Assembly (NCBI GenBank): GCA_902469555.1
Contig: CABRDB010000013.1
Span: 1 to 46,205, forward strand
Reading direction: 5' to 3'
DNA: 46,205 nucleotides
From: an uncultured Collinsella sp.
GTDB lineage: Bacteria > Actinomycetota > Coriobacteriia > Coriobacteriales > Coriobacteriaceae
Below the pieces are notes generated by a model. The model was not told the origin of the DNA, did no database searches, and was given only the letters and a program-made list of their open reading frames with translations. Shown piece after piece: positions 25,183-32,402 of the stretch; the stretch's first letter is position 1; every line of letters begins with the position of its first letter. Position numbers and translations under genes: made by a program.

Positions 25183-25731
25183 CTACTCGCACTCAGGAGC
25201 CATAGCCTGCTCCAAGAGCTCGGCATGCTCCTCCTCGAAAACCGTCCCCACAGGGAAGGCGCGACGGAAGACGAAGCGGGAAATCGGACCGGCTACCAAA
25301 AGGTTCCACGGCAGCGCCATCACAAAATTATGCGGGATGTTGATCATCCAGATCGCGGGCACGGAATACAGGTTCGCAAGGATGCCGCCGGGCATGTGCG
25401 TCAGACCCTCACAGGCACCGTACAGCGACATGATGATGACCATGGGAACGACCATGCAGGAGCTGACGGCGAGCGTCATGGCAAGTGGCGAGCTCTTGCC
25501 CGGCGTGACCAGGAATTTAAAAGCGAAACCCTTGGCAAGGGGACTGGCAACAAACCAGTCGCAGCACATGGCAAAAATGTAGGCAACGGGGAAGCCGAGC
25601 CACGCGGCGGCAACAACCTCGCCGTTGATGGCCCCATGCTGCAGGGCAACGTTGTAGATGCTCATCCAGAGCACCATGCAAAAGCACATGATAAAGGTGA
25701 ACAGCAGGCTCTCCCGTTTGTTGATAGGCAT
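25183..25731 (-). CDS. DUF2798-family membrane protein
   Basis: A 182-aa integral membrane protein with four predicted helices: about residues 8-30 (SLLFTFIMCFCMVLWMSIYN), 40-62 (VAAAWLGFPVAYIFAMCCDW), 84-106 (MTLAVSSCMVVPMVIIMSLYG) and 125-152 (AIWMINIPHNFVMALPWNLLVAG). The paired pattern of two similar hairpins fits a duplicated DUF2798 domain, a family of unknown function. The start MPINKRESLL was chosen over an upstream frame that begins inside a leader hairpin. The gene is monocistronic, with a strong terminator and a terminator-like hairpin in front of it, suggesting leader regulation. Confidence 0.75.
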   Translation of the reverse strand: MPINKRESLLFTFIMCFCMVLWMSIYNVALQHGAINGEVVAAAWLGFPVAYIFAMCCDWFVASPLAKGFAFKFLVTPGKSSPLAMTLAVSSCMVVPMVIIMSLYGACEGLTHMPGGILANLYSVPAIWMINIPHNFVMALPWNLLVAGPISRFVFRRAFPVGTVFEEEHAELLEQAMAPECE

Positions 25732-25775
25732 AAAGGGCAGATTCCTCTCTGTGTTGTACCGCGGCGCCACGCAAC

Positions 25776-25825
25776 AAAAACGGGCGGGCAAGATGGAGCT
25801 GTTGGGACTTCATCTCGCCCGCCCG
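25776..25825 (-). promoter_or_regulatory. Terminator-like hairpin in the DUF2798 leader
   Basis: On the minus strand ACGGGCGGGCGAGATG pairs with CATCTTGCCCGCCCGT (one mismatch, about 17-nt loop) and is followed by TTTTTGTTG, ending about 45 nt before the DUF2798 ATG. It looks like an intrinsic terminator in a 5' leader: attenuator, riboswitch platform or end of a small RNA. Confidence 0.55.
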
Positions 25826-25939
25826 TGTTACGCGCGTCTGCGACTACTTATGTGGTGGAACTACCCTAACACGAACGGCGCGCGCTTCGTAAGCGTTGAG
25901 TTTGTGGAGATGCAGGGCACCAAAACCCCCGACCCCATA

Positions 25940-26006
25940 AGTTGCGGTGGAATACGGACTGTTTTGACCCTTTAAGCAACAATTCAGTCCCTATTTCACC
26001 GCAACT
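25940..26006. repeat. Imperfect inverted repeat downstream of the ThrE gene
   Basis: 22-nt arms (25940-25961 and 25985-26006; AGTTGCGGTG ... CACCGCAACT at the ends) pair with two or three mismatches around a 23-nt AT-rich loop. No T-run. With the adjacent 26013-26041 palindrome it fills the 311-bp space between thrE and the DUF2798 gene, which otherwise holds only the leader hairpin. Confidence 0.65.
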
Positions 26007-26012
26007 CATTTG

Positions 26013-26041
26013 GTGCAAAGTAACCTGTCCCCCTTGTACCA
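26013..26041 (-). repeat. GGGACAGGTTA palindrome abutting the thrE stop
   Basis: Arms TTGGTGCAA and TTGTACCAA enclose AACCTGTCCC. On the minus strand it begins directly at the TAA of the ThrE gene. It is a relative of the element at 33757-33788. Confidence 0.6.
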
Positions 26042-26042
26042 A

Positions 26043-27611
26043 TTAGCTGGTGTGGCGCCAGCGAGGGTCGGTGAGCGTACGCGCCACACCCAGTCCAACG
26101 GGCAGAAACGCTACGATGAGCACTGCGCGCACAAACCAGCCGAGCATATTGACCGTGTCGAAGGTGCACATGTAATACATCGAGCGATACAGATACAAGC
26201 CCGGCACCATAATGACAATCGAAGGCACCGTGAGGGCGATGCGCGGGTAGGTGAGCTTGACTTCAGCCAAGCTTGCGAGCAGCCCCGATACCAGCGCGCC
26301 GATAAACGCTGCTGCCTCGGGAGGCATTCCCGTGCTGAGGCCCAGGAAGGGAATCATCGTCGGCGCATCGACAAGGGTCAGACGCAGGGTATTGGACACG
26401 GCGCCGATCAACCCAGCTGCCGCGGCCATCTTTACCGGGCTGTTGAACATCACCGAGAAGCCGAATACGCCAACGAAGCTCATCACCACGCGCAGGAGCG
26501 TAAGGGCAAGCGGCGAAAGGCCCAGTGGGGCAAAGTCGTCCGGCGCCAGGCCAACACACTCGGCAACCATCCAACCTACGAGGGTCGCCATCACAATAAT
26601 CGATACGGCATATGAAAGGCGCTCGATACCGCTTCGCATGTCGAGCTTAGCGATGTCGAGGCCTGCCGTAATGAGTGGAAAGCCGGGAATCACAAAGAGC
26701 ATGGCGCCGATATAGCCTTCTTGGTGCGACATTGCCCCCGGTATGACCTGGCCAAGGCCGAGCAATGCCAGCAGATACGAAACGCAAGCGAGCGCAACGC
26801 CGGTCGTCAGCGCGCTGAACTGACCAAGGCCTTGCTTGAGAATATGGGAGCGGGCAAAGTTGCCGACACCCGCGCCCACGAACGCGCAGGCCATCTCGAT
26901 AGGGCCGCCGCCGAGCAAAAAAACGAAGGCGCCACAGGCGCAGGCCGCCGCAAGGCCCTGTTGCCAAGGCGCGTAATCAGGTTTTGAACTCTCAACGGTC
27001 TTGAGCATCTCGTGATACTCGTGCACCGTGAAGCGACGACCATAGGTCTCGATTTCCTTGAGGAAACTCTCCATCATCCAAATGCGATGGGTATTGACGC
27101 CCGTTGTGGGCAAGCTGACGACCTCATTAAAGCAGTGGCCATCTTCGATGCAGGTGCACTCAAACGACAGAAGACTTAAGTCAACGTGGATGGTGACACC
27201 GAGTACGGCGGCAACACGATTCATGGTATCGCGCACGCGCCAGGCACCCGTTCCACTTGCCAGCATAAGCATGCCGGTGCGGCAGATGATGGATGATTTA
27301 TCGGTGAGCGGCGCATCGACGGCAAGCTCATCGCCTGCCGTCACGATCTGGTGCCAGTCAGTTTTCATATGGAGCGCGCCGGCACGAACGCCGTGGTGCA
27401 TGGGGGCTCTCGAAAGCAGCGAGTTAAGGCGCGAAGGCTGTGAGGGCTCCGCCGATTCGCCCTCGTCCTCGTCGGGCTCTTCATCGACCAGATCAAAGGA
27501 ATCAAGCGGCGCTGGCTCGCGACGGTCGATCAGCTCCTCGTCCTCATCATCAAAGTAATTGAACTGATCGAGCATGTCCTCTTCGATTGAACGCTCGCTC
27601 GCGTCGTCCAT
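26043..27611 (-). CDS. Threonine/serine exporter family protein (ThrE type)
   Basis: A 522-aa membrane transporter related to Corynebacterium ThrE, which exports threonine and serine by proton-motive force. The N-terminal 75 residues are highly acidic and probably disordered (DDEDEELIDRREP, DEEPDEDEGE). The cytoplasmic ThrE_N-like domain follows (about 80-200; CRTGMLMLASGTGAWRVRDTMNRVAAVLGV, a typical motif). About ten membrane helices span 210-515 in two blocks: the first five with GGGPIEMACAFVGAG, the second ThrE-2-like block with AFIGALVSGLLAS. The full-length single-chain form is the actinobacterial type. The actual substrate is not shown by sequence. The gene stands alone; its 3' end abuts two palindromic elements. 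Confidence 0.85.
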   Translation of the reverse strand: MDDASERSIEEDMLDQFNYFDDEDEELIDRREPAPLDSFDLVDEEPDEDEGESAEPSQPSRLNSLLSRAPMHHGVRAGALHMKTDWHQIVTAGDELAVDAPLTDKSSIICRTGMLMLASGTGAWRVRDTMNRVAAVLGVTIHVDLSLLSFECTCIEDGHCFNEVVSLPTTGVNTHRIWMMESFLKEIETYGRRFTVHEYHEMLKTVESSKPDYAPWQQGLAAACACGAFVFLLGGGPIEMACAFVGAGVGNFARSHILKQGLGQFSALTTGVALACVSYLLALLGLGQVIPGAMSHQEGYIGAMLFVIPGFPLITAGLDIAKLDMRSGIERLSYAVSIIVMATLVGWMVAECVGLAPDDFAPLGLSPLALTLLRVVMSFVGVFGFSVMFNSPVKMAAAAGLIGAVSNTLRLTLVDAPTMIPFLGLSTGMPPEAAAFIGALVSGLLASLAEVKLTYPRIALTVPSIVIMVPGLYLYRSMYYMCTFDTVNMLGWFVRAVLIVAFLPVGLGVARTLTDPRWRHTS

Positions 27612-27679
27612 ATAGACGCTCCCTTCCTACCGACTAACCCCCATCCTAGGCAGCAACGGCTAAAGGAAACATAAAAGAG

Positions 27680-27714
27680 ACGGCTGTCATGCGAGCCATG
27701 TGCTCAACAGCCGT
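27680..27714 (-). terminator. Orphan terminator-like hairpin
   Basis: The stem ACGGCTGT / ACAGCCGT with a 19-nt loop is followed on the minus strand by CTCTTTTATG. There is no gene directly upstream of it on that strand, so it ends either a long lysS 3' tail or a small RNA. Confidence 0.55.
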
Positions 27715-27833
27715 TGGGCAGTCGTTTAAGAACGTCCCCAATGACTACATCGATGTTCTAAGTGTCAACCAAGTCAACGCCGCAGGTAGAGGACGGACAG
27801 CGAGCGACGTCCAGGGCGAACAAGTTGGCATGA

Positions 27834-27874
27834 AAAAGGCAAGGCATAGACCTTCTGGTCATGCCTTGCCTTTT
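27834..27874. terminator. Bidirectional terminator-like hairpin
   Basis: AAAAGGCAAGGCATAGACC pairs with GGTCATGCCTTGCCTTTT (one bulge, 4-nt loop), giving T4 on one strand and T5 on the other. Its core recurs in the cysS-rlmB spacer (8546-8570). Confidence 0.65.
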
Positions 27875-27914
27875 GAATGACAAATTGTCGCCCTGGGCGG
27901 CGCGCAGCGTCAAC

Positions 27915-27946
27915 TGGTTACGCGGGTTGGTAAACCCGCGTAACCA
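27915..27946. repeat. GTTACGCGG palindrome, copy 1
   Basis: 14-bp perfect arms (TGGTTACGCGGGTT and complement) with loop GGTA. It is the same family as 28011-28037 and 32527-32554. The ~30 nt before it (GCGCGCAGCGTC ...) are also similar to those before copy 2, suggesting a local duplication. Confidence 0.75.
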
Positions 27947-28010
27947 CCTAGGTCGCGCCCTTGAAGTTGAACGTCAGATTGTCCAAATGCGGCCCGCGCA
28001 GCGTCGAGCC

Positions 28011-28037
28011 GTTACGCGGTTCGTAGAACCGCGTAAC
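28011..28037 (-). repeat. GTTACGCGG palindrome, copy 2, next to the lysS stop
   Basis: 12-bp perfect arms GTTACGCGGTTC / GAACCGCGTAAC with a 3-nt loop, 3 nt beyond the lysS stop codon. No T-run. Confidence 0.75.
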
Positions 28038-28040
28038 TAG

Positions 28041-30005
28041 TTAGTACATCTTTGCGCCGGCGGGGATGGAGGCGTCGAGCTGGATCAGGTTGAGGCGCTC
28101 CTCACCATCCTCCTCGTGGATGGCACTGATGAGCATGCCGCAGCTGGGGATGCCCATCATCTTGCGCGGAGGCAGGTTGGTGATGGCGAGCAAGGTCTTG
28201 CCGACCAGGTCCTCGGGCTCGTAATAAGCGTGAATACCGGAGAGGATGGTGCGGTCGGTACCGGTACCGTCGTCGAGCGTAAAGTTCAGCAGCTTCTTGG
28301 ACTTCTTGACGGCCTCGCATGCCTTGACCTTCACAGCGCGGAAATCGCTCTTGGAGAAGGTATCAAAGTCGACGAACTCCTCAAACAGCGGCTCAACGGC
28401 GATCTTGGAGTAATCGAGCGTGGGCTTAAGCGACTTAACAAATGGGCTCGCGGCGTTGCCGGCCTCTGCAGCCTTGGCGGCAGCGGCACCGGACTGGAAA
28501 CCCTTCTCGGGCTTCATGTGCGGGAACAGCAGCACGTCGCGGATAGAAGCCTGGTTGGTGAGCAGCATGACCACGCGGTCGATGCCGATGCCAATGCCGC
28601 CCGCGGGAGGCATACCGTACTCGAGGGCGCGCACGTAGTCCTCGTCATACTCCATAGCCTCATCGTCGCCGCCGGCCTTCTCGGCCATCTGGGCAGCAAA
28701 GCGCTCAGCCTGGTCGACCGGGTCGTTGAGCTCGGAGAATGCGTTGGCGTACTCGTGGCCGGCGATGACCAGCTCAAAGCGGTGAGTCAAACGCGGGTCG
28801 TCCTCAAAACGCTTAGCGAGCGGGCTGACCTCGATGGGGTAATCGCACACGAAGGTCGGGTTGACGATGGTGTCCTCGCCCAGCTCATCGTAAATCTCGG
28901 CGATGATCTTGCCGGCAGTCCACTCGGGCTTGATCTCCAGGCCCTTCTCGCGCGCGGCGGCAGCAAGCTCCTCGACCGGCGTGTCGATGGTGACCTGCTT
29001 GCCGAGCACGTCGGAGACGATGTCGGTCATGGGACGGCTGGCCCACTCACCAGAAAGGTCGATGGTCTGGCCCTGGTACTCGATGACCTCGGGGTTGCCG
29101 ATGGCCTTGTTAGCCGCCTTAATGACACCCTGGGCGAGCGCCTTCATGCCCTCGAGGTCTGAGAAGGCACGGTAGGCCTCCATCGTGGTGAACTCGGGGT
29201 TGTGGGTAAGGTCCATGCCCTCGTTACGGAAGATGCGGCCGATCTCGAACACGCGCTCAAAACCACCGACGATGCAGCGCTTGAGATGGAGCTCGGTGGC
29301 AATACGCAGGTAGCACTCCTGATCGAGCGCGTTGAAGTGGGTAATGAACGGCTTGGCGGTAGCGCCGCCCTGGATGGTCTGCAGGATGGGGGTCTCGACC
29401 TCCATGTAACCGTCGGACTCCATAAAGCGACGGAAGGTAGAGAGAATCTGCGAACGCTTACGGAAGGTCTCGCGAACGTCGTCGTTGGCGATCAGGTCGA
29501 CATAGCGCTGGCGATAGCGGGTCTCCTTGTCGGAAAGACCGTGGAACTTCTCGGGCAGTGGACGAACGGCCTTGGAAAGCAGGGTCGCGCTCTTAGGGGC
29601 AACGGAAAGCTGGCCGCGCTGGGTGCGCACGACCACGCCGGTCACGCCCAGGATGTCGCCCAGGTCGAGGGCCTTGAGCGTATTCCAGGCAGCCTCGTCC
29701 ATGTCGTTGATGCGGCAGAACAGCTGAATCTCGGCAGTCGCATCGCGCACGACGATGAACATTATCTTGCCCTGGCCGCGCTTGGCGACCACGCGGCCGG
29801 CGATCTTCACGACGTCCTCGGTGTCCTCGCCATCGGCAAGCTCGGCGTACTTAGTCTCGATATCGGCGACGTAGTCCTCAAGCTCAGAGTGCTCGGGATA
29901 GGGGTTCTGGCCCGCCTCGAACAGGGCGGCGCGCTTGGCCAGGCGGGTGGCGCGCTCGTCGTTGAGCGTCGATGCCTGATCGGCGGCGTTCTGGTTCTCT
30001 GCCAT
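28041..30005 (-). CDS. lysS: Lysyl-tRNA synthetase with C-terminal Trbp111/EMAPII-like tRNA-binding domain
   Basis: A class II synthetase that charges tRNA-Lys. The 654-aa protein has an OB-fold anticodon domain (about 60-160) and the catalytic core with motif 1 (TFRRFMESDGYMEVETPIL), motif 2 (FEIGRIFRNEGMDLTHNPEFT) and motif 3 (GGIGIGIDRVVML). The usual enzyme is about 490-510 aa. Here about 115 residues are added (539-654), starting FEEFVDFDTFSKSDFRAVKVKAC and including LSGIHAYYEPEDLVGK, LPPRKMMGIPSCGMLISA. This is the tRNA-binding OB domain normally found at the C-terminus of MetRS or as free Trbp111. It would raise tRNA affinity non-specifically. The gene follows greA, separated by a terminator, as greA-lysS occurs in Firmicutes. 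Confidence 0.95.
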   Translation of the reverse strand: MAENQNAADQASTLNDERATRLAKRAALFEAGQNPYPEHSELEDYVADIETKYAELADGEDTEDVVKIAGRVVAKRGQGKIMFIVVRDATAEIQLFCRINDMDEAAWNTLKALDLGDILGVTGVVVRTQRGQLSVAPKSATLLSKAVRPLPEKFHGLSDKETRYRQRYVDLIANDDVRETFRKRSQILSTFRRFMESDGYMEVETPILQTIQGGATAKPFITHFNALDQECYLRIATELHLKRCIVGGFERVFEIGRIFRNEGMDLTHNPEFTTMEAYRAFSDLEGMKALAQGVIKAANKAIGNPEVIEYQGQTIDLSGEWASRPMTDIVSDVLGKQVTIDTPVEELAAAAREKGLEIKPEWTAGKIIAEIYDELGEDTIVNPTFVCDYPIEVSPLAKRFEDDPRLTHRFELVIAGHEYANAFSELNDPVDQAERFAAQMAEKAGGDDEAMEYDEDYVRALEYGMPPAGGIGIGIDRVVMLLTNQASIRDVLLFPHMKPEKGFQSGAAAAKAAEAGNAASPFVKSLKPTLDYSKIAVEPLFEEFVDFDTFSKSDFRAVKVKACEAVKKSKKLLNFTLDDGTGTDRTILSGIHAYYEPEDLVGKTLLAITNLPPRKMMGIPSCGMLISAIHEEDGEERLNLIQLDASIPAGAKMY

Positions 30006-30023
30006 AAGTTAGCTCCTCAAACT

Positions 30024-30056
30024 AAAACGCTCCCCAGGATTCGGTCCCAGGGAGCG
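30024..30056 (-). terminator. Terminator between greA and lysS
   Basis: The stem CGCTCCCtgg / ccTGGGGAGCG is followed on the minus strand by TTTTAGTTT. It ends 18 nt before lysS, so lysS expression depends on read-through or on a promoter overlapping the hairpin. Confidence 0.75.
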
Positions 30057-30084
30057 AAAACATACCTTTACGCGGGACCGTGGT

Positions 30085-30555
30085 CTAGCGTGCGATCTTG
30101 GCGATGGTGTAGACGCGAGTCTTGCCGGAAGGCGTAACGACCTCGACGGAGTCGCCCTCGCCGTGACCGATGATGGCGTGACCGACCGGAGACTCGTTGG
30201 AAATCTTGTGCTCGAGCGAGTTGGTCTCGGTGGTACCGACGAGCGTGACTTCCATGACCTCGCCGTTGGGATCAATCAGCGAAACGGTGGAACCGATGGA
30301 GACGGTCAGGTCGCCCGTGGTGGCAGCAACCTGAGCGTTGGCGAGGATGGCCTGGATCTCGGCAATACGAGCGGCGTTCTGGGCCTGCTTGTCCTTAGCG
30401 GCGTCGTACTCGGAGTTCTCCGAAAGGTCGCCGAACGCGCGGGCTTCCTTGATGTCCTCGACGATCTCCTTGGCGTAATCGCCCTCACGCCAAGCGAGCT
30501 CCTCGACGAGCTTCTGGCGGCCCTCAGCGGTCAGTACGATCTGGCTTGCGTCCAT
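30085..30555 (-). CDS. greA: Transcription elongation factor GreA
   Basis: GreA rescues backtracked RNA polymerase by inserting a coiled coil into the secondary channel and stimulating transcript cleavage. The 156-aa protein has the N-terminal coiled coil with the acidic tip FGDLSENSEYDAAKDKQ (about residues 39-55, including the D-E pair) and the C-terminal FKBP-like domain (about 82-156; ESPVGHAIIGHGEGDSVEVVTPSG). The start MDASQIVLTAEG is preceded by GGGGAG; a ten-codon longer frame was rejected. The length is normal. Confidence 0.95.
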   Translation of the reverse strand: MDASQIVLTAEGRQKLVEELAWREGDYAKEIVEDIKEARAFGDLSENSEYDAAKDKQAQNAARIAEIQAILANAQVAATTGDLTVSIGSTVSLIDPNGEVMEVTLVGTTETNSLEHKISNESPVGHAIIGHGEGDSVEVVTPSGKTRVYTIAKIAR

Positions 30556-30603
30556 ACGGATATCTCCCCAACTCTGATCAAACAATCAACTGTCAACAAA
30601 ACG

Positions 30604-30636
30604 AAAAAGACCGGCTAGCCTGCGGGCAAGCCGGTC
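30604..30636 (-). terminator. Terminator of tatA
   Basis: The stem GACCGGCT / AGCCGGTC with a 12-nt loop is followed on the minus strand by TTTTTCGTTTT. It lies 26 nt past the tatA stop and separates it from greA. Confidence 0.85.
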
Positions 30637-30661
30637 AGGTGCTCACCCCAAAGGGATGGGA

Positions 30662-30937
30662 CTACTCTGCGTCCGCGTCGCTGTCCTCTGCCTGCTTCTT
30701 CTTGGCAGCAGCGAGCTTGGCCTCGAGCTCAGCGATCTCCTTGTCCTCCTCGGACTGCTCGACCACGACCTCCTCGGCCTGCTTGGTCTCGGCCTTATCG
30801 TCGCCCTCCATACCCTCACGGATATTCTTGACGGTAGAGCCGAGGGACTTGCCGAGCTTCGGCAGGTTCTTGGGCCCGAAGATAATCAGGACAACGACGA
30901 GAATAATGATGAGCTCAGGAGCCCTCAGTCCAAACAT
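30662..30937 (-). CDS. tatA: Sec-independent translocase protein TatA/TatE
   Basis: TatA oligomerises to pass folded proteins across the membrane. The 91-aa protein begins MFGLRAPELIIILVVVLIIFGPKNLPKLGKSLG: one membrane helix (about residues 7-22), the FGPKNLP hinge and an amphipathic helix, followed by a charged tail with an extended coiled-coil-like segment (EEDKEIAELEAKLAAAKKK). The start has GGAGG. A longer frame extends backwards into tRNA-Pro and is not real. tatB/tatC are not in this window, so the single gene may be one of several tatA copies or part of a minimal TatAC system. Confidence 0.92.
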   Translation of the reverse strand: MFGLRAPELIIILVVVLIIFGPKNLPKLGKSLGSTVKNIREGMEGDDKAETKQAEEVVVEQSEEDKEIAELEAKLAAAKKKQAEDSDADAE

Positions 30938-30973
30938 GTAGACCTCCACAATACAGCGAGACAAGCTCGAATG

Positions 30974-31002
30974 AGTATACCGCGGGTATCGCGGTATCAC
31001 AA
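30974..31002 (-). promoter_or_regulatory. Promoter of tatA
   Basis: On the minus strand TTGTGA (30997-31002) and TATACT (30974-30979) are spaced by 17 nt, just downstream of the tRNA-Pro terminator. The ATG lies 37 nt past the -10. Confidence 0.72.
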
Positions 31003-31010
31003 CACTAGCT

Positions 31011-31038
31011 AAAAAAAGGGACCGCAAGAAGCGGTCCC
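31011..31038 (-). terminator. Terminator of tRNA-Pro
   Basis: The perfect 8-bp stem GGGACCGC / GCGGTCCC with a 5-nt loop is followed on the minus strand by TTTTTTT. Confidence 0.9.
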
Positions 31039-31049
31039 TCCTCATGCTC

Positions 31050-31126
31050 TGGTCGGGTTGACTGGATTTGAACCAGCGACCCCTGCGTCCCGAACGCAGT
31101 GCTCTACCAAACTGAGCCACAACCCG
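31050..31126 (-). tRNA. tRNA-Pro (CGG)
   Basis: The acceptor is CGGGTTG/CAACCCG with discriminator A and an encoded CCA. The anticodon stem CTGCG/CGCAG closes loop TTCGGGA, giving anticodon CGG (Pro). A TATAGT -10-like box (31135-31140, minus strand) lies just upstream but lacks a clear -35. Confidence 0.94.
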
Positions 31127-31175
31127 TTAGCTCGACTATAGTAACAAAGATTTTCGCCGCGTGCTAGAGAAATTT

Positions 31176-32072
31176 TTATTTCTTTGAAGCGTCGATTTGA
31201 ACCGTGTTGGGAATAAGCTCAGTCGCGCAGGCCCACCAGCCTTTTTGCTGGGCAGCGTCCGCAAGCCTTTCGGCCGTGGCGGCGGTGTCGCAAATGGCAA
31301 ACGAACAGGCGCCCGATCCGCACACATCTACAGCAACGGTGCTGTCCTGTTTACGCAGCCAATCGAGAACCGTTTGAATCTGCGGCTCCATCTGTGCGGA
31401 AATGACACCTAGGTTGTTATGGATGAGCGCATATGCCGTCTCGGCATCACCAGCACGCAAGGCAGAAGCTATCGCGCCGGGCTTGTCCGCAGGCACCGGG
31501 GCCTCGTCAAAACGTCGATAGGCTTCAATTGTCGAAACGCTTGCCTCGCGCGGCTTGACCAGCACGACGGGCGTCGCGGGCAGCGCGGGGTACTCAGTTG
31601 CCAGCACGTCTCCCCCGCCTACGTAGAACGCAGGGCTCGCGTGCAAAAAGAACGGGACGTCAGCACCAATGCCCCGCGCAATATCGTCGAGCGCTGGGTC
31701 GGTGCGATCAATGCCCCAGAGCTCCGCCAAGGCGACAATGACCGCGGCCGCATCCGTCGAGGGGCCGCCCAAGCCGGCGCACAATGGAATGCGCTTCTCA
31801 ATCGTCACGCAGATGTTTGCCTCGCGACCATAATGCTCGGCCATAGCAACCGCAGCCCGATACGCCGTATTCTTTTGCATGGGAAAATCTGATGCTGGAA
31901 CCGTCTGGACGGTCAGCGCCTGCGCCGGCGTGACCGTCACGGTATCGGAAAGACCGACGGCTGCCATCAGGGAATCGACCCTGTGGTAGCCGCGGTCATC
32001 GCGCTCGGTATGAACCCCCAGGTAGAGGTTGATCTTTGCCGGCGCGGAAAGAGTCAGGGACCAATCGGTCAC
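31176..32072 (-). CDS. ispE: 4-diphosphocytidyl-2-C-methyl-D-erythritol kinase
   Basis: IspE phosphorylates CDP-ME, the fourth MEP-pathway step, between IspD and IspF. The 298-aa GHMP kinase has the N-terminal APAKINLYLGV (about residues 10-20), the ATP-binding glycine loop PLCAGLGGPSTDAAA (about 96-110), GIGADVPFFL, and the third GHMP motif VDVCGSGACSFAI (about 249-261). In the usual IspE loop the text is GLGGGSSDAA; here it is GLGGPSTDAA, a mild variation. It starts 2 nt after veg, forming a veg-ispE pair also seen in Firmicutes. Confidence 0.94.
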   Translation of the reverse strand: MTDWSLTLSAPAKINLYLGVHTERDDRGYHRVDSLMAAVGLSDTVTVTPAQALTVQTVPASDFPMQKNTAYRAAVAMAEHYGREANICVTIEKRIPLCAGLGGPSTDAAAVIVALAELWGIDRTDPALDDIARGIGADVPFFLHASPAFYVGGGDVLATEYPALPATPVVLVKPREASVSTIEAYRRFDEAPVPADKPGAIASALRAGDAETAYALIHNNLGVISAQMEPQIQTVLDWLRKQDSTVAVDVCGSGACSFAICDTAATAERLADAAQQKGWWACATELIPNTVQIDASKK

Positions 32073-32074
32073 CG

Positions 32075-32371
32075 TTAATGCTCCTCGAGCTGATTGCCGA
32101 GCGGGGTAAAGATATGCTCGCCGCTCTCGGGGTCGAACAGCTCGACCTGGCCGGTGAGGACATCGATGTACTGGTAGGACTGACGCGACTTGCGGCCGCG
32201 ACGCTCGTCAACCTCAACAATGAAGACGGCGGGGTGGACGCTCTTGATGGTGCCCATGCGCTCGACGACGCGGGTACGGCCCATGTTGGCCTTCACCTTG
32301 ACGCGATCGCCCACCATATCGGTCAGCTTCTCGTGGATGTCGTCGACGTGATTGACTTCCATCTCTTCCAT
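32075..32371 (-). CDS. veg: Veg family protein
   Basis: Veg is a small, highly expressed protein that in Bacillus stimulates biofilm gene expression; its mechanism is unclear. The 99-aa product has the conserved VDDIHEKLTDMVGDRVKVKANMGR segment, similar to the Bacillus core (GKKVKLKANGGRRK), and a C-terminal part RRGRKSRQSYQYIDVLTGQVELF. The start MEEMEVNHVDD has GGAGG 9 nt upstream. It is cotranscribed with ispE from a good extended -10 promoter, with a short terminator-like hairpin in the leader. Confidence 0.85.
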   Translation of the reverse strand: MEEMEVNHVDDIHEKLTDMVGDRVKVKANMGRTRVVERMGTIKSVHPAVFIVEVDERRGRKSRQSYQYIDVLTGQVELFDPESGEHIFTPLGNQLEEH

Positions 32372-32402
32372 GAACAGGGCCTCCAGAAGGTGCAATTCAA
32401 AA

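Larger units (their letters stand above)
27612..28010. other. Gene-free spacer between thrE and lysS: hairpins only
   Basis: About 400 bp without a credible gene. It holds a minus-strand terminator-like hairpin (27680-27714), a bidirectional terminator-like hairpin (27834-27874) and a GTTACGCGG palindrome (27915-27946). A 63-codon plus-strand frame (27689-27880) runs through two of these hairpins and is rejected. A TTGACA on the minus strand (27763-27768) lacks a good -10. Confidence 0.6.

Noticed and set aside
27689..27880. 63-codon plus-strand gene
   Set aside because: It overlaps two hairpins, has no ribosome binding site and no recognisable similarity.
30662..31120. N-terminally extended TatA starting inside tRNA-Pro
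   Set aside because: The extra 61 residues are a translation of tRNA-Pro and its terminator; a correct start with GGAGG exists at 30937.
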